From Paracoccus marcusii (GTDB lineage Bacteria; Pseudomonadota; Alphaproteobacteria; Rhodobacterales; Rhodobacteraceae): a stretch of DNA of 64,000 nucleotides. The notes beneath the pieces were generated by a model, which saw nothing but the letters and a program-made list of their open reading frames with translations, was not told the origin of the DNA and searched no databases. The stretch covers positions 2,306,501 to 2,370,500 of the forward strand of contig NZ_CP117466.1 in assembly GCF_028621715.1 (NCBI RefSeq), in the 5' to 3' direction. The first letter of the stretch is position 1, and every line of letters starts with the position of its first letter. Below, in pieces: positions 9,292 through 19,117 of this stretch. The position numbers were made by a program, and so were the translations under genes.

Positions 9292-10338
9292 TCAGGCGGC
9301 GCGACGGGTGGTCAGCATGTCATGCACCATCTGATCGGCCACGGCCGAGGGCAGCTGGTCCGTGTCGCGCGCGCGGGTCAGCATCTGATCGACGCGGCCG
9401 GCGATGGCGGTCAGGCGATCCAAGCGCCAGGCGTCGGGCTTGCCGTGGATCTCGCTTGCGACGCTGATGATGCCGCCGGCGTTCACGACATAGTCGGGCA
9501 GATAGGTGATGCCGCGTTCGGCCATGATGTCCGCCACGCCGTCATCGGCCAGCTGGTTGTTCGCGGCGCCGCAGACCAGCGTCGCGGTCAGCGCCGCGGC
9601 GGTGTCCTGCGTCAGCACGCCGCCCAGGGCGCAGGGAGCCAGGATGTCCATCTGCTGATCGAAGACCGCGTCGGGCGCACACAGGGTCGCGCCAAGGCGC
9701 GTCGCGGCGTCGTCCAGCGCCGCCTGATGGATGTCGGTCACCATCAGCCGTGCCCCCGCGGCGGCCAGCTTTTCGGCCAGCGACAGGCCGACATGGCCCA
9801 GCCCCTGCACCAGCACCCGCCGCCCGGTCAGATCGTCCGTGCCGAACGCATGGCGCGCGCCCACGCGCAGGCAGCGGAACACGCCCTCGGCGGTCCAGGG
9901 CGAGGGGTCGCCCGAGGCGCCGGACAGGCCCACGGCAAAGCGCGTCGCCTCGGCCGCATGGGCCATGTCCGCCGGAGAGATGCCGACATCCTCGGCCGTC
10001 CAGTAGGTGCCGCCAAGCGCGTCGACGGCCTCGCCGAAGGCGCGCATCATCGCCGGGGTCTTGTCGGTGCGCGCGTCGCCGATGATGACCGCCTTGCCGC
10101 CGCCCAGGCCCAGGTCGGCCATCGCGTTCTTGTATGTCATGCCGCGGGCCAGACGCGTCACGTCATGGATCGCGGCATCGTCGTCGGCATAGGCCCACAT
10201 GCGGCACCCGCCCGCGGCAGGGCCGAGCGTGGTCGAATGCAGGCAGATCAGCGCGCGCAGCCCGGCCTGCGGGTCCTGTGCCAGAACCAGACGTTCGAAC
10301 CCCTGGGGTGCGGTCAGATCGGTAAGTGTCAGTGCCAT
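9292..10338 (-). CDS. Leucine dehydrogenase-like (Glu/Leu/Phe/Val dehydrogenase) protein
   Basis: 348-residue NAD-linked amino acid dehydrogenase (oxidative deamination of branched-chain amino acids in the best-known relatives). The N-terminal domain has GPAAGGCRMW and the catalytic-lysine segment GMTYKNAMADLGLGGGKAV. The Rossmann domain has VLVQGLGHVGLSLAEKL. Late in the protein DYVVNAGGIISVA is the family C-terminal signature. The ATG at 10338 follows AGGAAGG; the longer open frame upstream lacks any ribosome site. It stands alone, convergent to aroB. Substrate preference (Leu, Val or Phe) cannot be fixed from sequence alone. Confidence 0.9.
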   Translation of the reverse strand: MALTLTDLTAPQGFERLVLAQDPQAGLRALICLHSTTLGPAAGGCRMWAYADDDAAIHDVTRLARGMTYKNAMADLGLGGGKAVIIGDARTDKTPAMMRAFGEAVDALGGTYWTAEDVGISPADMAHAAEATRFAVGLSGASGDPSPWTAEGVFRCLRVGARHAFGTDDLTGRRVLVQGLGHVGLSLAEKLAAAGARLMVTDIHQAALDDAATRLGATLCAPDAVFDQQMDILAPCALGGVLTQDTAAALTATLVCGAANNQLADDGVADIMAERGITYLPDYVVNAGGIISVASEIHGKPDAWRLDRLTAIAGRVDQMLTRARDTDQLPSAVADQMVHDMLTTRRAA

Positions 10339-10514
10339 CTGCAAGCCTTCCTGTGGCAGGCGCGCGGGCCGTCCCGCGCAGGGATCAGCCCAGAAACCGC
10401 CAGCGCGGACGCATTGCAAGCGCAGGATCATTCGCAAAGCCCGGACCGCCCGCCGCGCAACTTGCGGCAAGGGCGGGGTGCGCGCCGGCAAGATCGCGTC
10501 GCGCGCCGGCAACG

Positions 10515-10543
10515 AAAAAGGGCGGCCCCATGGCCGCCCCTTT
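10515..10543 (-). terminator. Intrinsic terminator of ssb
   Basis: Read on the minus strand: GGGCGGCC-ATGG-GGCCGCCC followed by TTTTT, starting about 20 bases beyond the ssb stop. An eight-pair perfect stem with a U-tract in the correct orientation. Confidence 0.85.
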
Positions 10544-10565
10544 CCGGTGATTCGCCCTGATCTGA

Positions 10566-11078
10566 TCAGAACGGGATCTCGTCGTCGTAATCGGCGCGTC
10601 CGCCGCCCTGGCCGCCGCCGCCGCCGCGCGACGACGATCCGCCGCCCTGGTTATAGTCGTCATAGCCGCCGCTGTCGCGACCACCGCCGCCCATGCCGCC
10701 ACCACCCATGCCGCCGCCACCGCCGCTGGCGCCGTCCAGCATGGTCAGCGTGCCGCCGATGCCGCGCAGGACGATCTCGGTCGAGTAGCGGTCCTGGCCG
10801 GACTGGTCCTGCCACTTGCGGGTTTCCAGCTGGCCCTCGACATAGACCTTGCTGCCCTTCTTCAGATAGCGTTCGACGACGCCCACCAGGCCCTCGTTGA
10901 AGATGGCGACGGTGTGCCACTCGGTGCGCTCCTTGCGTTCTCCGGTGGTGCGGTCCTTCCAGTTCTCGGAGGTGGCGATGCGCAGGTTCGCGACCTTGCC
11001 GCCGTTCTGAAAGCTGCGGATTTCCGGGTCGCGGCCAAGATTGCCGACCAGAATGACCTTGTTGACGCTGCCTGCCAT
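10566..11078 (-). CDS. ssb: Single-stranded DNA-binding protein
   Basis: 170 residues. The OB-fold occupies residues 1-110 (start [19 protein letters not shown]), followed by a Gly-rich flexible linker with repeated GGGGMGGGG and the acidic tip DYDDEIPF, which recruits partner proteins in replication and repair. The ATG at 11078 follows AAGGATC; an upstream ATG 52 codons away reads through non-conserved sequence and is rejected. It is followed by a strong intrinsic terminator, so it is monocistronic. Confidence 0.97.
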   Translation of the reverse strand: MAGSVNKVILVGNLGRDPEIRSFQNGGKVANLRIATSENWKDRTTGERKERTEWHTVAIFNEGLVGVVERYLKKGSKVYVEGQLETRKWQDQSGQDRYSTEIVLRGIGGTLTMLDGASGGGGGMGGGGMGGGGRDSGGYDDYNQGGGSSSRGGGGGQGGGRADYDDEIPF

Positions 11079-11171
11079 GATCAGGATCCTTGGATTATGT
11101 GCCTTTGCGTCGGGTCTAGCCCAGCCCGCCGGGTGAAGCCAAGCAGGAAGTCGCGTAGCGCCAAGGCCCGA

Positions 11172-11200
11172 CTGGCAGCATGACCGATTTCGTGTATAGT
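11172..11200 (+). promoter_or_regulatory. Probable sigma-70-type promoter of the lytic transglycosylase
   Basis: CTGGCA (11172-11177) and TATAGT (11195-11200) are 17 bases apart, about 50 bases before the start codon of the plus-strand gene. The -10 box matches consensus at five of six positions. Confidence 0.5.
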
Positions 11201-11251
11201 CCGGGACAAAAGCGGCGACAGGCCGGTGCGACAAGGACGAGGGCGGAGATC

Positions 11252-11872
11252 ATGCGGCTAGGCCATACCCTGAAGGCAACCTTCTGTGCAGCGGTGATCG
11301 CAAGCCTTGCACTGCCTGCCGACGCGCAGGGCCTGCGCCTGTCGGGCGCCTCCTCCAAGTCGCGCGCCGAACAGTTCGCGCGCCAGACCCGGCTGATGGA
11401 TTCGCGCCTGTCGACCCAGTACCAGTCCTCCGCCCGGCTGCAGCCGAATGCGGGCCGCCAGGAGGTGCTGCTGGAAACGGCGCCGAACATTCCCCGCTAT
11501 ACGGGCCGGCGCAGCGAATACCTGCCCCATGCGCGTCAGGCGGCGCAGCGTCACGGCATTCCCGAGGACCTGTTCCTGCGGCTGGTCCAGCAGGAGTCGG
11601 GCTGGAACCCGAACGCGCGCAGCCACAAGGGCGCGATGGGCCTGGCGCAGCTGATGCCGGGAACGGCCGCCAAGCTGGGCGTGAACCCCAACGATCCGGT
11701 ACAGAACCTGAACGGCGGGGCGCGCTATCTGCGGATGATGTACAACCAGTTCGGCAACTGGACGCTGGCGCTGGCCGCTTATAACGCGGGGCCCGGCGCG
11801 GTGCAGAAGCACGGCGGCATCCCGCCCTATCGCGAGACGCGGAACTATGTCCGCATCATCGCGGGCGGCTGA
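11252..11872 (+). CDS. Lytic transglycosylase (SLT domain), secreted
   Basis: 206 residues with a signal peptide (residues 1-25, ending PADAQ) and a C-terminal SLT domain (about 85-200). The catalytic glutamate is in [10 protein letters not shown], followed by [13 protein letters not shown] and [11 protein letters not shown], the three SLT motifs. It cleaves peptidoglycan between MurNAc and GlcNAc in the periplasm, leaving 1,6-anhydro-MurNAc. The ATG at 11252 follows GGGCGGAGAT; a longer frame begins at 11180, upstream of and overlapping the likely -10 box, so it is not used. It converges on another transglycosylase three bases away. Confidence 0.92.
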   Translation: MRLGHTLKATFCAAVIASLALPADAQGLRLSGASSKSRAEQFARQTRLMDSRLSTQYQSSARLQPNAGRQEVLLETAPNIPRYTGRRSEYLPHARQAAQRHGIPEDLFLRLVQQESGWNPNARSHKGAMGLAQLMPGTAAKLGVNPNDPVQNLNGGARYLRMMYNQFGNWTLALAAYNAGPGAVQKHGGIPPYRETRNYVRIIAGG

Positions 11873-11875
11873 TCC

Positions 11876-12382
11876 TCAGCCGCTGAGGCCGGTCCGCTTC
11901 AGCAGGCCCTTGCGCTTGGCCTCGTAGTAATAGCCGCGCGAATACCACATGACGGCACGGTCGGGGTCGCCCTCGGCCACCATCCAGGCGCCGCGCAGGT
12001 ACTTCACGCCATAGCGTAGGTTCGTGTCGGCATCCAGCAGACCACGATCCGGCCCACGATAGCCCATCGTGCGCGCCGTCTGCGGCGCGATCTGCATCAG
12101 CCCGTGATAGGGGCCGTTCCGCATGTCGGGACGGTGGCTGGATTCGCGCAGGATCACCCGTTGGACCAGCGAACTGGGCACGTCGTAATGGCGTGCCCAG
12201 AAGTTGATGCGCTGGCGCAGATAGGGCGTCTCGTTCGGGTAGAGGCCCGAACCGCCGATCCGCCGGTTGCTGCCGGACCGGACCCCGCCACCGCCGCACG
12301 CGGCCAGCGCCAGGATCGAGATCAGCAGCCCGCGCCGACCCAGATGGGCCGCAGGCCGCGGGGGCAGGGCCCCCGCCACCAT
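11876..12382 (-). CDS. Lipoprotein lytic transglycosylase-like protein
   Basis: 168 residues from the ATG at 12382 (an ATG at 12397 adds five). The lipobox LALAACGG marks a lipid-anchored protein. The mature part is a compact SLT-type domain: RVILRESSHRP (putative catalytic Glu), then GLMQIAPQTARTMGY. The last motif is degenerate (YSRGYYYEA instead of YNAG), so the activity may be altered. It lies eight bases after the lpd stop and could be read from the suc-lpd transcript. Convergent with the secreted transglycosylase. Confidence 0.82.
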   Translation of the reverse strand: MVAGALPPRPAAHLGRRGLLISILALAACGGGGVRSGSNRRIGGSGLYPNETPYLRQRINFWARHYDVPSSLVQRVILRESSHRPDMRNGPYHGLMQIAPQTARTMGYRGPDRGLLDADTNLRYGVKYLRGAWMVAEGDPDRAVMWYSRGYYYEAKRKGLLKRTGLSG

Positions 12383-12389
12383 ACCCGCG

Positions 12390-13778
12390 TCAGGCATGAA
12401 TGGCGCCGCCGCCACAGGCCAGCGCCGCCTCGCGCACGGCTTCCGACACGGTCGGATGCGCGTGGCAGGTCAGGGCCAGATCCTCTGCCGAGGCGCCGAA
12501 TTCCATCGCCACGCAGACCTCGTGGATCAGGTCGCCCGCCGATGGGCCGATGATGTGGCAGCCCAGGATGCGGTCGGTCTCGGCGTCGGCGATCAGCTTG
12601 ACGAAGCCCTCGCCCAGGAACTGCGCCTTGGCGCGGGCATTGCCCATGAAGGGGAACTTGCCGATCTTGACCTTGCGCCCGCCTTCCTTGGCCTGCTCCT
12701 CGGTCAGGCCGACATTGGCGACCTCGGGGGTGGTGTAGATCACGCCGGGGATGACGCCATAGTTCACATGGCCATGCTTGCCCGCGATGACCTCGGCCAC
12801 CGCCATGCCCTCGTCCTCGGCCTTGTGGGCCAGCATCGGGCCGGGTACCGCGTCGCCGATGGCATAGACGCCCTTGATGCTGGTCGCCCAGTGGTCGTCG
12901 ACCTTGACGAAGCCGCGATCGGTCATGGTCACGCCAAGCGCGTCGAGGCCCAGGCCCTCCACATGCGGACGGCGGCCCGTGGCGACCAGGACCACGTCGG
13001 CGGTCAGGCTATGGGTGCTGTCATCCTTTTTCAGCGCATAGGTAACGGTGGCCTGGCCGTCCTTGGCCTCGGCCGACTGCACGGCGGCGCCCATGACGAA
13101 GGACAGGCCCTGCTTTGACAGCATCTTCTGGAACTGTTTCTGCACCTCGCCGTCCATGCCGGGGGTGATGACGTCCAGGTATTCGACCACCGTCACCTCG
13201 GCGCCGAGGCGGGCATAGACCGAACCCAATTCCAGACCGATGACGCCTGCGCCAATCACGACCATGGATTTCGGGATCTTGGGCAGGGCCAGCGCGCCGG
13301 TGGAATCGACGATCACGCCCGCGTCGTTGTCGACCGTCACGCCCTTCAGCGCGGCGGGGGACGATCCGGTGGCGATGACGATGTTCTTCGTCTCGTGGAC
13401 GGTGTCGCCGACCTTGACCTTGCCAGCTTCGGGGATCGAGGCCCAGCCCTTGATCCAGTCTATCTTGTTCTTCTTGAACAGGAATTCGATGCCCTTGGTG
13501 TTCCCCTGGACCGTGTCGGCCTTGTAGGACTGCATCTTGGTCCAGTCGACGTCGACATGGGCGTTCATGAGGCCCATCTTCTCGAAGTTCTCATGCGCCT
13601 CGTGCAGCATGTGGCTGGCATGCAGCAGGGCCTTGGAGGGGATGCAGCCGACGTTCAGGCAGGTTCCGCCAAGAGCCTCGCGGCCCTCGACCACGCCGAC
13701 CTTCAGGCCCAGCTGCGCCGCGCGGATGGCGCAGACATAGCCGCCGGGGCCGGCGCCGATCACGATGAGATCATACAT
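12390..13778 (-). CDS. lpd: Dihydrolipoyl dehydrogenase (E3)
   Basis: 462-residue FAD flavoenzyme that reoxidises the dihydrolipoyl arm of 2-oxo acid dehydrogenases with NAD+. It has [17 protein letters not shown] for FAD, the redox-active pair in [16 protein letters not shown], the NAD-binding [14 protein letters not shown], and the C-terminal His/Glu dyad in [10 protein letters not shown]. The ATG follows AAAGGAACTGCC. It is the last large gene of the sucCD-sucAB block, so it most likely serves the oxoglutarate dehydrogenase complex, though separated from sucB by two small genes. Confidence 0.97.
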   Translation of the reverse strand: MYDLIVIGAGPGGYVCAIRAAQLGLKVGVVEGREALGGTCLNVGCIPSKALLHASHMLHEAHENFEKMGLMNAHVDVDWTKMQSYKADTVQGNTKGIEFLFKKNKIDWIKGWASIPEAGKVKVGDTVHETKNIVIATGSSPAALKGVTVDNDAGVIVDSTGALALPKIPKSMVVIGAGVIGLELGSVYARLGAEVTVVEYLDVITPGMDGEVQKQFQKMLSKQGLSFVMGAAVQSAEAKDGQATVTYALKKDDSTHSLTADVVLVATGRRPHVEGLGLDALGVTMTDRGFVKVDDHWATSIKGVYAIGDAVPGPMLAHKAEDEGMAVAEVIAGKHGHVNYGVIPGVIYTTPEVANVGLTEEQAKEGGRKVKIGKFPFMGNARAKAQFLGEGFVKLIADAETDRILGCHIIGPSAGDLIHEVCVAMEFGASAEDLALTCHAHPTVSEAVREAALACGGGAIHA

Positions 13779-13803
13779 GGCAGTTCCTTTTGTCAGACCG
13801 CGG

Positions 13804-13842
13804 CCGGGGGCTTCGCGCCCCCGGGCCCCGCGGGGTATTTTT
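13804..13842 (+). other. Hairpin plus T-run element between lpd and the MAPEG gene
   Basis: CCGGGGGC-TTCGC-GCCCCCGG is followed at once by the palindrome CCCCGCGGGG and TATTTTTA. On the plus strand this looks like an intrinsic terminator, yet both neighbouring genes run on minus. The tail resembles the element at 1381-1404 and overlaps the 3' end of the MAPEG gene. Confidence 0.45.
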
Positions 13843-14242
13843 ACAAACAAGAAATCAGGGCAATGAGAATCATCAGCACCGTCGCCGCAAAGCCGACGAC
13901 CCAGATGATCGAGCGGCCCGGCACCCAGCCCCGCACATAGGCGGGAATATAGAGGATGCGCGCGGCCACATAGGTCCAGGCGCAGATCGCGGTCAGCGTG
14001 CCGGATGCGTCTCCAAGCGTGACCACGACCACCGCCAGGGTGAACATGATCAGGCCTTCGAAATGGTTGTTGAAGGCACGTTGCAGGCGGCCAGCCGTCC
14101 CGGTCAACTCGACCTTGCCGCCGTCGCGCGGGCTCATGGCGGCGCGGCGGCCGACCTGGCGCTGCGCCATCACGGAATAGGTCGCGAATTGCGCGGTCTG
14201 GATCAGGCCGGCGACGGCCAGGGCGGCGACCTCGGGGGGCAT
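13841..14242 (-). CDS. MAPEG-family membrane protein
   Basis: 133 residues with four hydrophobic segments and the family's loop ([14 protein letters not shown], about residues 57-70, and [13 protein letters not shown] near 95). MAPEG proteins are membrane-bound glutathione or eicosanoid-related enzymes; bacterial members are mostly uncharacterised. The start overlaps the previous stop as TGATG. Its place inside the suc-lpd operon suggests co-expression, but nothing in the sequence links it to the TCA cycle. Confidence 0.85.
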   Translation of the reverse strand: MPPEVAALAVAGLIQTAQFATYSVMAQRQVGRRAAMSPRDGGKVELTGTAGRLQRAFNNHFEGLIMFTLAVVVVTLGDASGTLTAICAWTYVAARILYIPAYVRGWVPGRSIIWVVGFAATVLMILIALISCL

Positions 14243-14496
14243 CAGACGGTTTCCACGAAATGCGCGTCGGTGGCGGTGACGCCGGCCTGGGCCGCGAAGA
14301 CCGCCGCCGCGCCGTCCAGGTAATCGCGGGCGGCCTTTGGGTTGCCGACCTGGAACAGCCCCCAGGAATGACCGTCATCCTCGCGCCACAGTTGCAGCAG
14401 CGTCAGGCCGTTGCGGCCCCGATCCTCGGCATCGGCGTCGAAGGCCGTGCGGAACGTGGCAGGGTCGGCATGGGTGTAGCGGACGATCAGTTGCAT
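14242..14496 (-). CDS. Small protein of unknown function in the suc operon
   Basis: 84 residues, soluble, no signal peptide. The opening [19 protein letters not shown] and the spacing of hydrophobic strands suggest a small ferredoxin-like (dimeric alpha-beta barrel) fold, but I cannot assign a family. It lies about 100 bases after sucB and overlaps the MAPEG gene by one base, so the two form a translational pair. Confidence 0.7.
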   Translation of the reverse strand: MQLIVRYTHADPATFRTAFDADAEDRGRNGLTLLQLWREDDGHSWGLFQVGNPKAARDYLDGAAAVFAAQAGVTATDAHFVETV

Positions 14497-14594
14497 GGGT
14501 CAGGCTCCGGTTCGTGACGCCCCAGCTTTGGTCCTGCGCCGGCGGCAGCGCAAGCCCGTGGTGCGAGAGGGGCCCCGAAGGGCCCCCGGCGGGA

Positions 14595-16112
14595 TCACAG
14601 ATCCATCAGCAGGCGGCGCGGATCTTCCAGCGCTTCCTTGACGCGGACCAGGAAGGTCACCGCGCCCTTGCCGTCGACGATCCGGTGGTCATAGGACAGC
14701 GCCAGATACATCATGGGGCGGATGACGATCTGACCGCCGACGACCACGGGACGCTCCTGGATCTTGTGCATGCCCAAGATGCCCGACTGCGGGGGGTTCA
14801 GGATCGGCGACGACATCAGCGAGCCGTAGACGCCACCGTTCGAGATGGTGAAGGTGCCGCCCTGCATCTCGGCCATGGACAGCTTGCCGTCGCGGCCCTT
14901 CAGGCCCAGCTCGCCGATCTCCTTCTCGATCGCGGCAAAGCCCTTCTGGTCGGCGTCGCGCACGACCGGCACGACCAGGCCCGACGGCGTGCCCACCGCG
15001 ACGCCCATGTTGACGTAGTTCTTGTAGACCACGTCGGTGCCGTCGATCTCGGCATTGACCTCTGGGACCTCCTTCAGCGCGTGGCAGCAGGCCTTCACGA
15101 AGAAGGACATGAAGCCCAGCTTGACCTTGTGCTTCTTCTCGAAGGCGTCCTTGTACTCGTTGCGCAGGCCCATGATCGCGGACATGTCGACCTCGTTATA
15201 GGTCGTCAGCATCGCAGCGGTGTTCTGCGCGTCCTTCAGGCGGCGGGCGATGGTCTGGCGCAGGCGGGTCATCTTGACCCGCTCCTCACGCGCGGCATCC
15301 TCGGCCGGGCGGGGGGCGGCGGGGGCCTTCGCGGCGGGCGAGGGGGCCGCCTTGGCCTTGGCCACGTCCTCCTTCATCACGCGGCCGTCGCGGCCCGAAC
15401 CCTGGACCTGGTCGCGGGTGACGCCCTTCTCAGCCATGGCTTTCTTGGCCGAGGGTGCATCCTCGACGTCGCGCGGCTTGGTCTCCTCGGGGCCGGCATT
15501 CGGCAGGACGGTCTCTTGCGCATCCGACGCCTTGGGCGCGGCGGTGCCGGCGGCACCCTCGGTGATGATCGCCAAGCGCGCCTTGGCGTCGACGGTCGCG
15601 CCTTCCTCGGCCAGGATCTCGGCCAGGACACCCGCGGCGGGGGCCGGGACCTCGACCGAGACCTTGTCGGTCTCCAGCTCGCACAGCATCTCGTCGGCCT
15701 CGACGCGGTCGCCCGGCTTCTTGAACCAGGTGGCGACGGTCGCCTCGGTCACGCTTTCGCCCAGGGACGGGACCATCACGTCCACGGAATTGCCGCTCAT
15801 TGTCTTCTGTTCCTCGGTCTTTTCGGCCGGTGCTTCGGCCTTGGCAGGTTTCGGGGCGGGGGCGGCGGCTTCGCCACCCTCGCTGATCTGGGCCAGCAGC
15901 GCGTCGGGCCCGACCGTCTCGCCTTCGGCGGCGACGATCTCGGCCAGGGTGCCGGCGGCGGGGCTGGGCACCTCGACGGTGACCTTGTCGGTCTCCAGCT
16001 CGCACAGCATCTCGTCGACCTCGACGCGGTCTCCGGGCTTCTTGAACCAGGTGGCGATGGTGGCCTCGGTGACGGATTCGCCCAAGGCGGGCACGCGGAC
16101 TTCGGTGGTCAT
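14595..16112 (-). CDS. sucB: 2-oxoglutarate dehydrogenase E2: dihydrolipoyl succinyltransferase with two lipoyl domains
   Basis: 505 residues from MTTEV. Two tandem lipoyl domains have lipoate-bearing lysines K43 and K150, each in ELETDKV, with an Ala/Pro/Glu-rich linker after each. Next come a peripheral subunit-binding domain ([21 protein letters not shown], around 225) and the acyltransferase core ending [16 protein letters not shown], which holds the catalytic His and Asp. It transfers succinyl from E1 to CoA. E. coli SucB has only one lipoyl domain, so this protein is about 100 residues longer. The ATG lies four bases after the sucA stop, with GAAGGAT as ribosome site overlapping the sucA end. 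Confidence 0.96.
   Translation of the reverse strand: MTTEVRVPALGESVTEATIATWFKKPGDRVEVDEMLCELETDKVTVEVPSPAAGTLAEIVAAEGETVGPDALLAQISEGGEAAAPAPKPAKAEAPAEKTEEQKTMSGNSVDVMVPSLGESVTEATVATWFKKPGDRVEADEMLCELETDKVSVEVPAPAAGVLAEILAEEGATVDAKARLAIITEGAAGTAAPKASDAQETVLPNAGPEETKPRDVEDAPSAKKAMAEKGVTRDQVQGSGRDGRVMKEDVAKAKAAPSPAAKAPAAPRPAEDAAREERVKMTRLRQTIARRLKDAQNTAAMLTTYNEVDMSAIMGLRNEYKDAFEKKHKVKLGFMSFFVKACCHALKEVPEVNAEIDGTDVVYKNYVNMGVAVGTPSGLVVPVVRDADQKGFAAIEKEIGELGLKGRDGKLSMAEMQGGTFTISNGGVYGSLMSSPILNPPQSGILGMHKIQERPVVVGGQIVIRPMMYLALSYDHRIVDGKGAVTFLVRVKEALEDPRRLLMDL
15660..15696. repeat. Copy 1 of a 37-bp exact repeat inside sucB
   Basis: This segment encodes the core of the second lipoyl domain around [12 protein letters not shown]. 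It is identical over 37 bases to 15981-16017, exactly 321 bases (107 codons) away. The flanks stay similar but diverge. Confidence 0.9.
15981..16017. repeat. Copy 2 of the 37-bp exact repeat inside sucB
   Basis: Encodes the same core in the first lipoyl domain. In-frame spacing of 107 codons to copy 1 shows that the domains arose by internal duplication and remain nearly identical here. Confidence 0.9.
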
Positions 16113-16116
16113 CGGA

Positions 16117-19083
16117 TCATCCTTCAAGGTTCAGGGCGTTGGCGACCAGCGCCTCTTGTTCGGCCTTGTGGCGCGATGCCAGGCCCGTGGCGACCGAGGC
16201 CGCGGCGTTCCGGCCCGCATAGCGCGCGCGGGTGTGCTTGGCGCCAAGCCGCTCCAGCACCCATTCCAGATAGGGCTCGACGAAGCTCCAGCCGCCCTGG
16301 TTCTTGGGCTCTTCCTGGCACCACACGACCTCGGCCTGCTTGAAGCGGCCCAGTTCCTTGACCATCGACTGTGCCGGGAACGGATAGAACTGCTCCAGGC
16401 GCAGCAGGTAGGTGTCGGTGATGCCGGCCTCGTCGCGCGCCTTCAGCAGGTCGTAATAGACCTTGCCCGAACACACCACGACGCGCTTGATCTGGTCGTC
16501 GGCCACCAGCTTGGTGTCCGAACGGCCGCGCTGCGCGTCGTCCCACAGCACGCGGTGGAAGGTCGAACCCGACTGGAACTCTTCGGCGCGGCTGATGGCC
16601 AGCGGGTGGCGCAGCAGCGATTTCGGCGTCATCAGGACCAGCGGCTTGCGGAAGCCGCGGTGGATCTGCCGGCGCAGGATGTGGAAGTAGTTCGCGGGTG
16701 TGGTGCAGTTCGCGACGATCCAGTTGTCCTCGGCACATTGCTGCAGGAACCGCTCCAGGCGGGCCGAGCTGTGCTCGGGGCCCTGGCCCTCGAAGCCGTG
16801 CGGCAGCAGCATCACCAGGCCGGACATGCGCAGCCATTTCTTCTCGCCCGAGGAGATGAACTGATCGAACATGATCTGCGCACCGTTGGCGAAATCGCCG
16901 AACTGTGCCTCCCACAGGGTCAGCGTGTTGGGTTCGGCCAGCGAATAGCCGTATTCGAAACCCAGCACCGCGTATTCCGACAGCATGCTGTCGATGACCT
17001 CATAGCGGGCCTGACCCTCGGCGATGTTGTTCAGCGGATAGTAACGGTCCTCGGACTTCTGGTCGATGAAGGCCGAATGCCGCTGGCTGAACGTGCCGCG
17101 GGTGCTGTCCTGACCGGACAGGCGCACGCCATGCCCCTCGGTCACCAACGAACCGAAGGCCAGCGCTTCGGCCGTGGCCCAGTCAAAGCCTTCGCCCGTC
17201 TCGAACATCTGCTTCTTGGCTTCCAGCAGGCGGCCCACGGTCTTGTGCAGGGTCAGACCATCCGGCGCGTTGGTCAGCGCACGGCCGACCTGGGTCATCA
17301 CCTCGGGGGTGATGCCGGTCTCGCCTGCGATATAGTCCGTGCCCTCGCGGTTCAGGCCCGACCACTTGCCGTCCAGCCAGTCGGCCTTGTTCGGCTTGTA
17401 GTTCTTGCCGATCTCGAACTCTTCGTTCAGGTGCGCCTGGAAGGCGGCCTTCATGTCCTCGATCTCGCCCTCGGGGATCAGCCCGTCGGCGACCAGGCGT
17501 TCGGTGTACAGCTGCAGCGTGGTCTTCTGCGCCTTGATCTTGGTGTACATCGCCGGGTTCGTGAACATCGGCTCGTCGCCTTCGTTGTGACCGAAGCGGC
17601 GATAGCAGATGATGTCCAGAACGACGTCCTTGCGGAACTTCTGGCGGAACTCGATGGCCACGCGGGCGGCATGGACCACGGCCTCGGGGTCGTCGCCGTT
17701 CACGTGGAAGATCGGCGCCTCGACCATCAGCGCGATGTCGGTCGGATAGGGCGAGGTGCGGCTGAACGCCGGCGCGGTGGTAAAGCCGATCTGGTTGTTC
17801 ACCACGATGTGGATGCAGCCGCCCGTGCGGTGACCGCGGATGCCCGACAGCTGCAGGCATTCGGCCACGACGCCCTGGCCCGCAAAGGCCGCGTCGCCGT
17901 GCAGCAGGATCGGCAGGACCGAGCTGCGGTCCGTCAGGTCGCCCAGCTGGTCGCCCTTGGCGCGCGCCTTGCCCAGCACGACCGGGTTCACGGCCTCCAG
18001 GTGGCTGGGGTTGGCGGTCAGCGACAGGTGGACATTGTTGCCGTCGAATTCACGGTCGGCGCTGGCGCCCAGGTGGTATTTCACGTCGCCCGAACCGTCC
18101 ACATCCTCGGGCTTGAAGCTGCCGCCCTGGAACTCGTGGAAGATCGCGCGATAGGGCTTTGACAGCACGTTGGCCAGGACCGACAGGCGGCCGCGGTGCG
18201 GCATGCCGAACACGATCTCCTTCACGCCAAGCGCACCGCCGCGCTTGATGATCTGCTCCATCGCGGGGATCAGCGCCTCGCCGCCGTCCAGGCCGAAGCG
18301 CTTGGTGCCCATGTACTTGACGTGCAGGAACTTCTCGAAGCCCTCGGCTTCGACCAGCTTGTTCAGGATGGCGCGGCGGCCTTCGCGGGTGAAGGCGATC
18401 TCCTTGCCGTAACCCTCGATCCGCTCCTTCAGCCAGGCGGCTTCCTCGGGGTTCGAAATGTGCATGTACTGCAGCGCGAACGTGCCGCAATAGGTACGGG
18501 TCATCAGGTCGGTGATCTGGCGGATCGACGCGATCTCCAGGCCCAGGACGTTGTCGATGAAGATCGGACGGTCCATGTCGCCGGGACCGAAGCCGTAGGT
18601 CGAGGGCTTCAGCTCGCCATGATCGGGCACTTCGCGCAGGCCCAGGGGGTCCAGCTGCGCGTGCAGGTGTCCGCGGATGCGGAAGGCGCGGATCAACATC
18701 AGCGCGCGGATGCTGTCCAGCACGGCCTGACGCATCTGGTCGGTCGACAGCTTCAGGCCCTTTTCCTCGGCCTTGGCGGCGATCTTCTTGATCGCGGCGT
18801 CGGCGTCGCCTTTGGACGCGGAGGGCCATTCGCCGGTCAGGGCGCTGGTGGTGTCATCCTGGGGGACCGGCGGCCAGTCGGCGCGCTTCCAGCTTGCACC
18901 CTCGGATTCGCGGACGGCCACGTCCTGATCGTCGCCAAGCGAGCGGAAGAAGCTGTCCCAGGCTTCGTCCACCGCGCCTGCGTCCTTGGCCCACTGGCCG
19001 TACAACTGTTCCACATAGGCCGCGTTATGGCCCTGCAGGAACGAGGAATCGTGGAAATCGGTGTTCTTTGGCTGGTCGGTCAT
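16117..19083 (-). CDS. sucA: 2-oxoglutarate dehydrogenase E1
   Basis: 988-residue thiamine-diphosphate decarboxylase that starts the oxoglutarate dehydrogenase reaction. It includes the E2-binding N-terminal segment ([18 protein letters not shown]), HMGR-type core motifs [13 protein letters not shown] and [11 protein letters not shown], and the transketolase-like domain with [20 protein letters not shown]. The ATG at 19083 follows ACGGGGACC. A longer frame from 19260 would cross the upstream lipoprotein gene and is rejected. The stop is four bases from the sucB start. Confidence 0.97.
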   Translation of the reverse strand: MTDQPKNTDFHDSSFLQGHNAAYVEQLYGQWAKDAGAVDEAWDSFFRSLGDDQDVAVRESEGASWKRADWPPVPQDDTTSALTGEWPSASKGDADAAIKKIAAKAEEKGLKLSTDQMRQAVLDSIRALMLIRAFRIRGHLHAQLDPLGLREVPDHGELKPSTYGFGPGDMDRPIFIDNVLGLEIASIRQITDLMTRTYCGTFALQYMHISNPEEAAWLKERIEGYGKEIAFTREGRRAILNKLVEAEGFEKFLHVKYMGTKRFGLDGGEALIPAMEQIIKRGGALGVKEIVFGMPHRGRLSVLANVLSKPYRAIFHEFQGGSFKPEDVDGSGDVKYHLGASADREFDGNNVHLSLTANPSHLEAVNPVVLGKARAKGDQLGDLTDRSSVLPILLHGDAAFAGQGVVAECLQLSGIRGHRTGGCIHIVVNNQIGFTTAPAFSRTSPYPTDIALMVEAPIFHVNGDDPEAVVHAARVAIEFRQKFRKDVVLDIICYRRFGHNEGDEPMFTNPAMYTKIKAQKTTLQLYTERLVADGLIPEGEIEDMKAAFQAHLNEEFEIGKNYKPNKADWLDGKWSGLNREGTDYIAGETGITPEVMTQVGRALTNAPDGLTLHKTVGRLLEAKKQMFETGEGFDWATAEALAFGSLVTEGHGVRLSGQDSTRGTFSQRHSAFIDQKSEDRYYPLNNIAEGQARYEVIDSMLSEYAVLGFEYGYSLAEPNTLTLWEAQFGDFANGAQIMFDQFISSGEKKWLRMSGLVMLLPHGFEGQGPEHSSARLERFLQQCAEDNWIVANCTTPANYFHILRRQIHRGFRKPLVLMTPKSLLRHPLAISRAEEFQSGSTFHRVLWDDAQRGRSDTKLVADDQIKRVVVCSGKVYYDLLKARDEAGITDTYLLRLEQFYPFPAQSMVKELGRFKQAEVVWCQEEPKNQGGWSFVEPYLEWVLERLGAKHTRARYAGRNAAASVATGLASRHKAEQEALVANALNLEG

Positions 19084-19117
19084 GGCTGGTCCCCGTTCAG
19101 GGCAAATATGGGTTGGA

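Noticed and set aside
15220..18162. 980-codon open frame on plus across sucA/sucB
   Set aside because: It is antisense to two unmistakable genes, has a low-complexity Arg/Ala/Gln-rich translation and no family motif. In GC-rich DNA the complementary frame of a real gene is often open.
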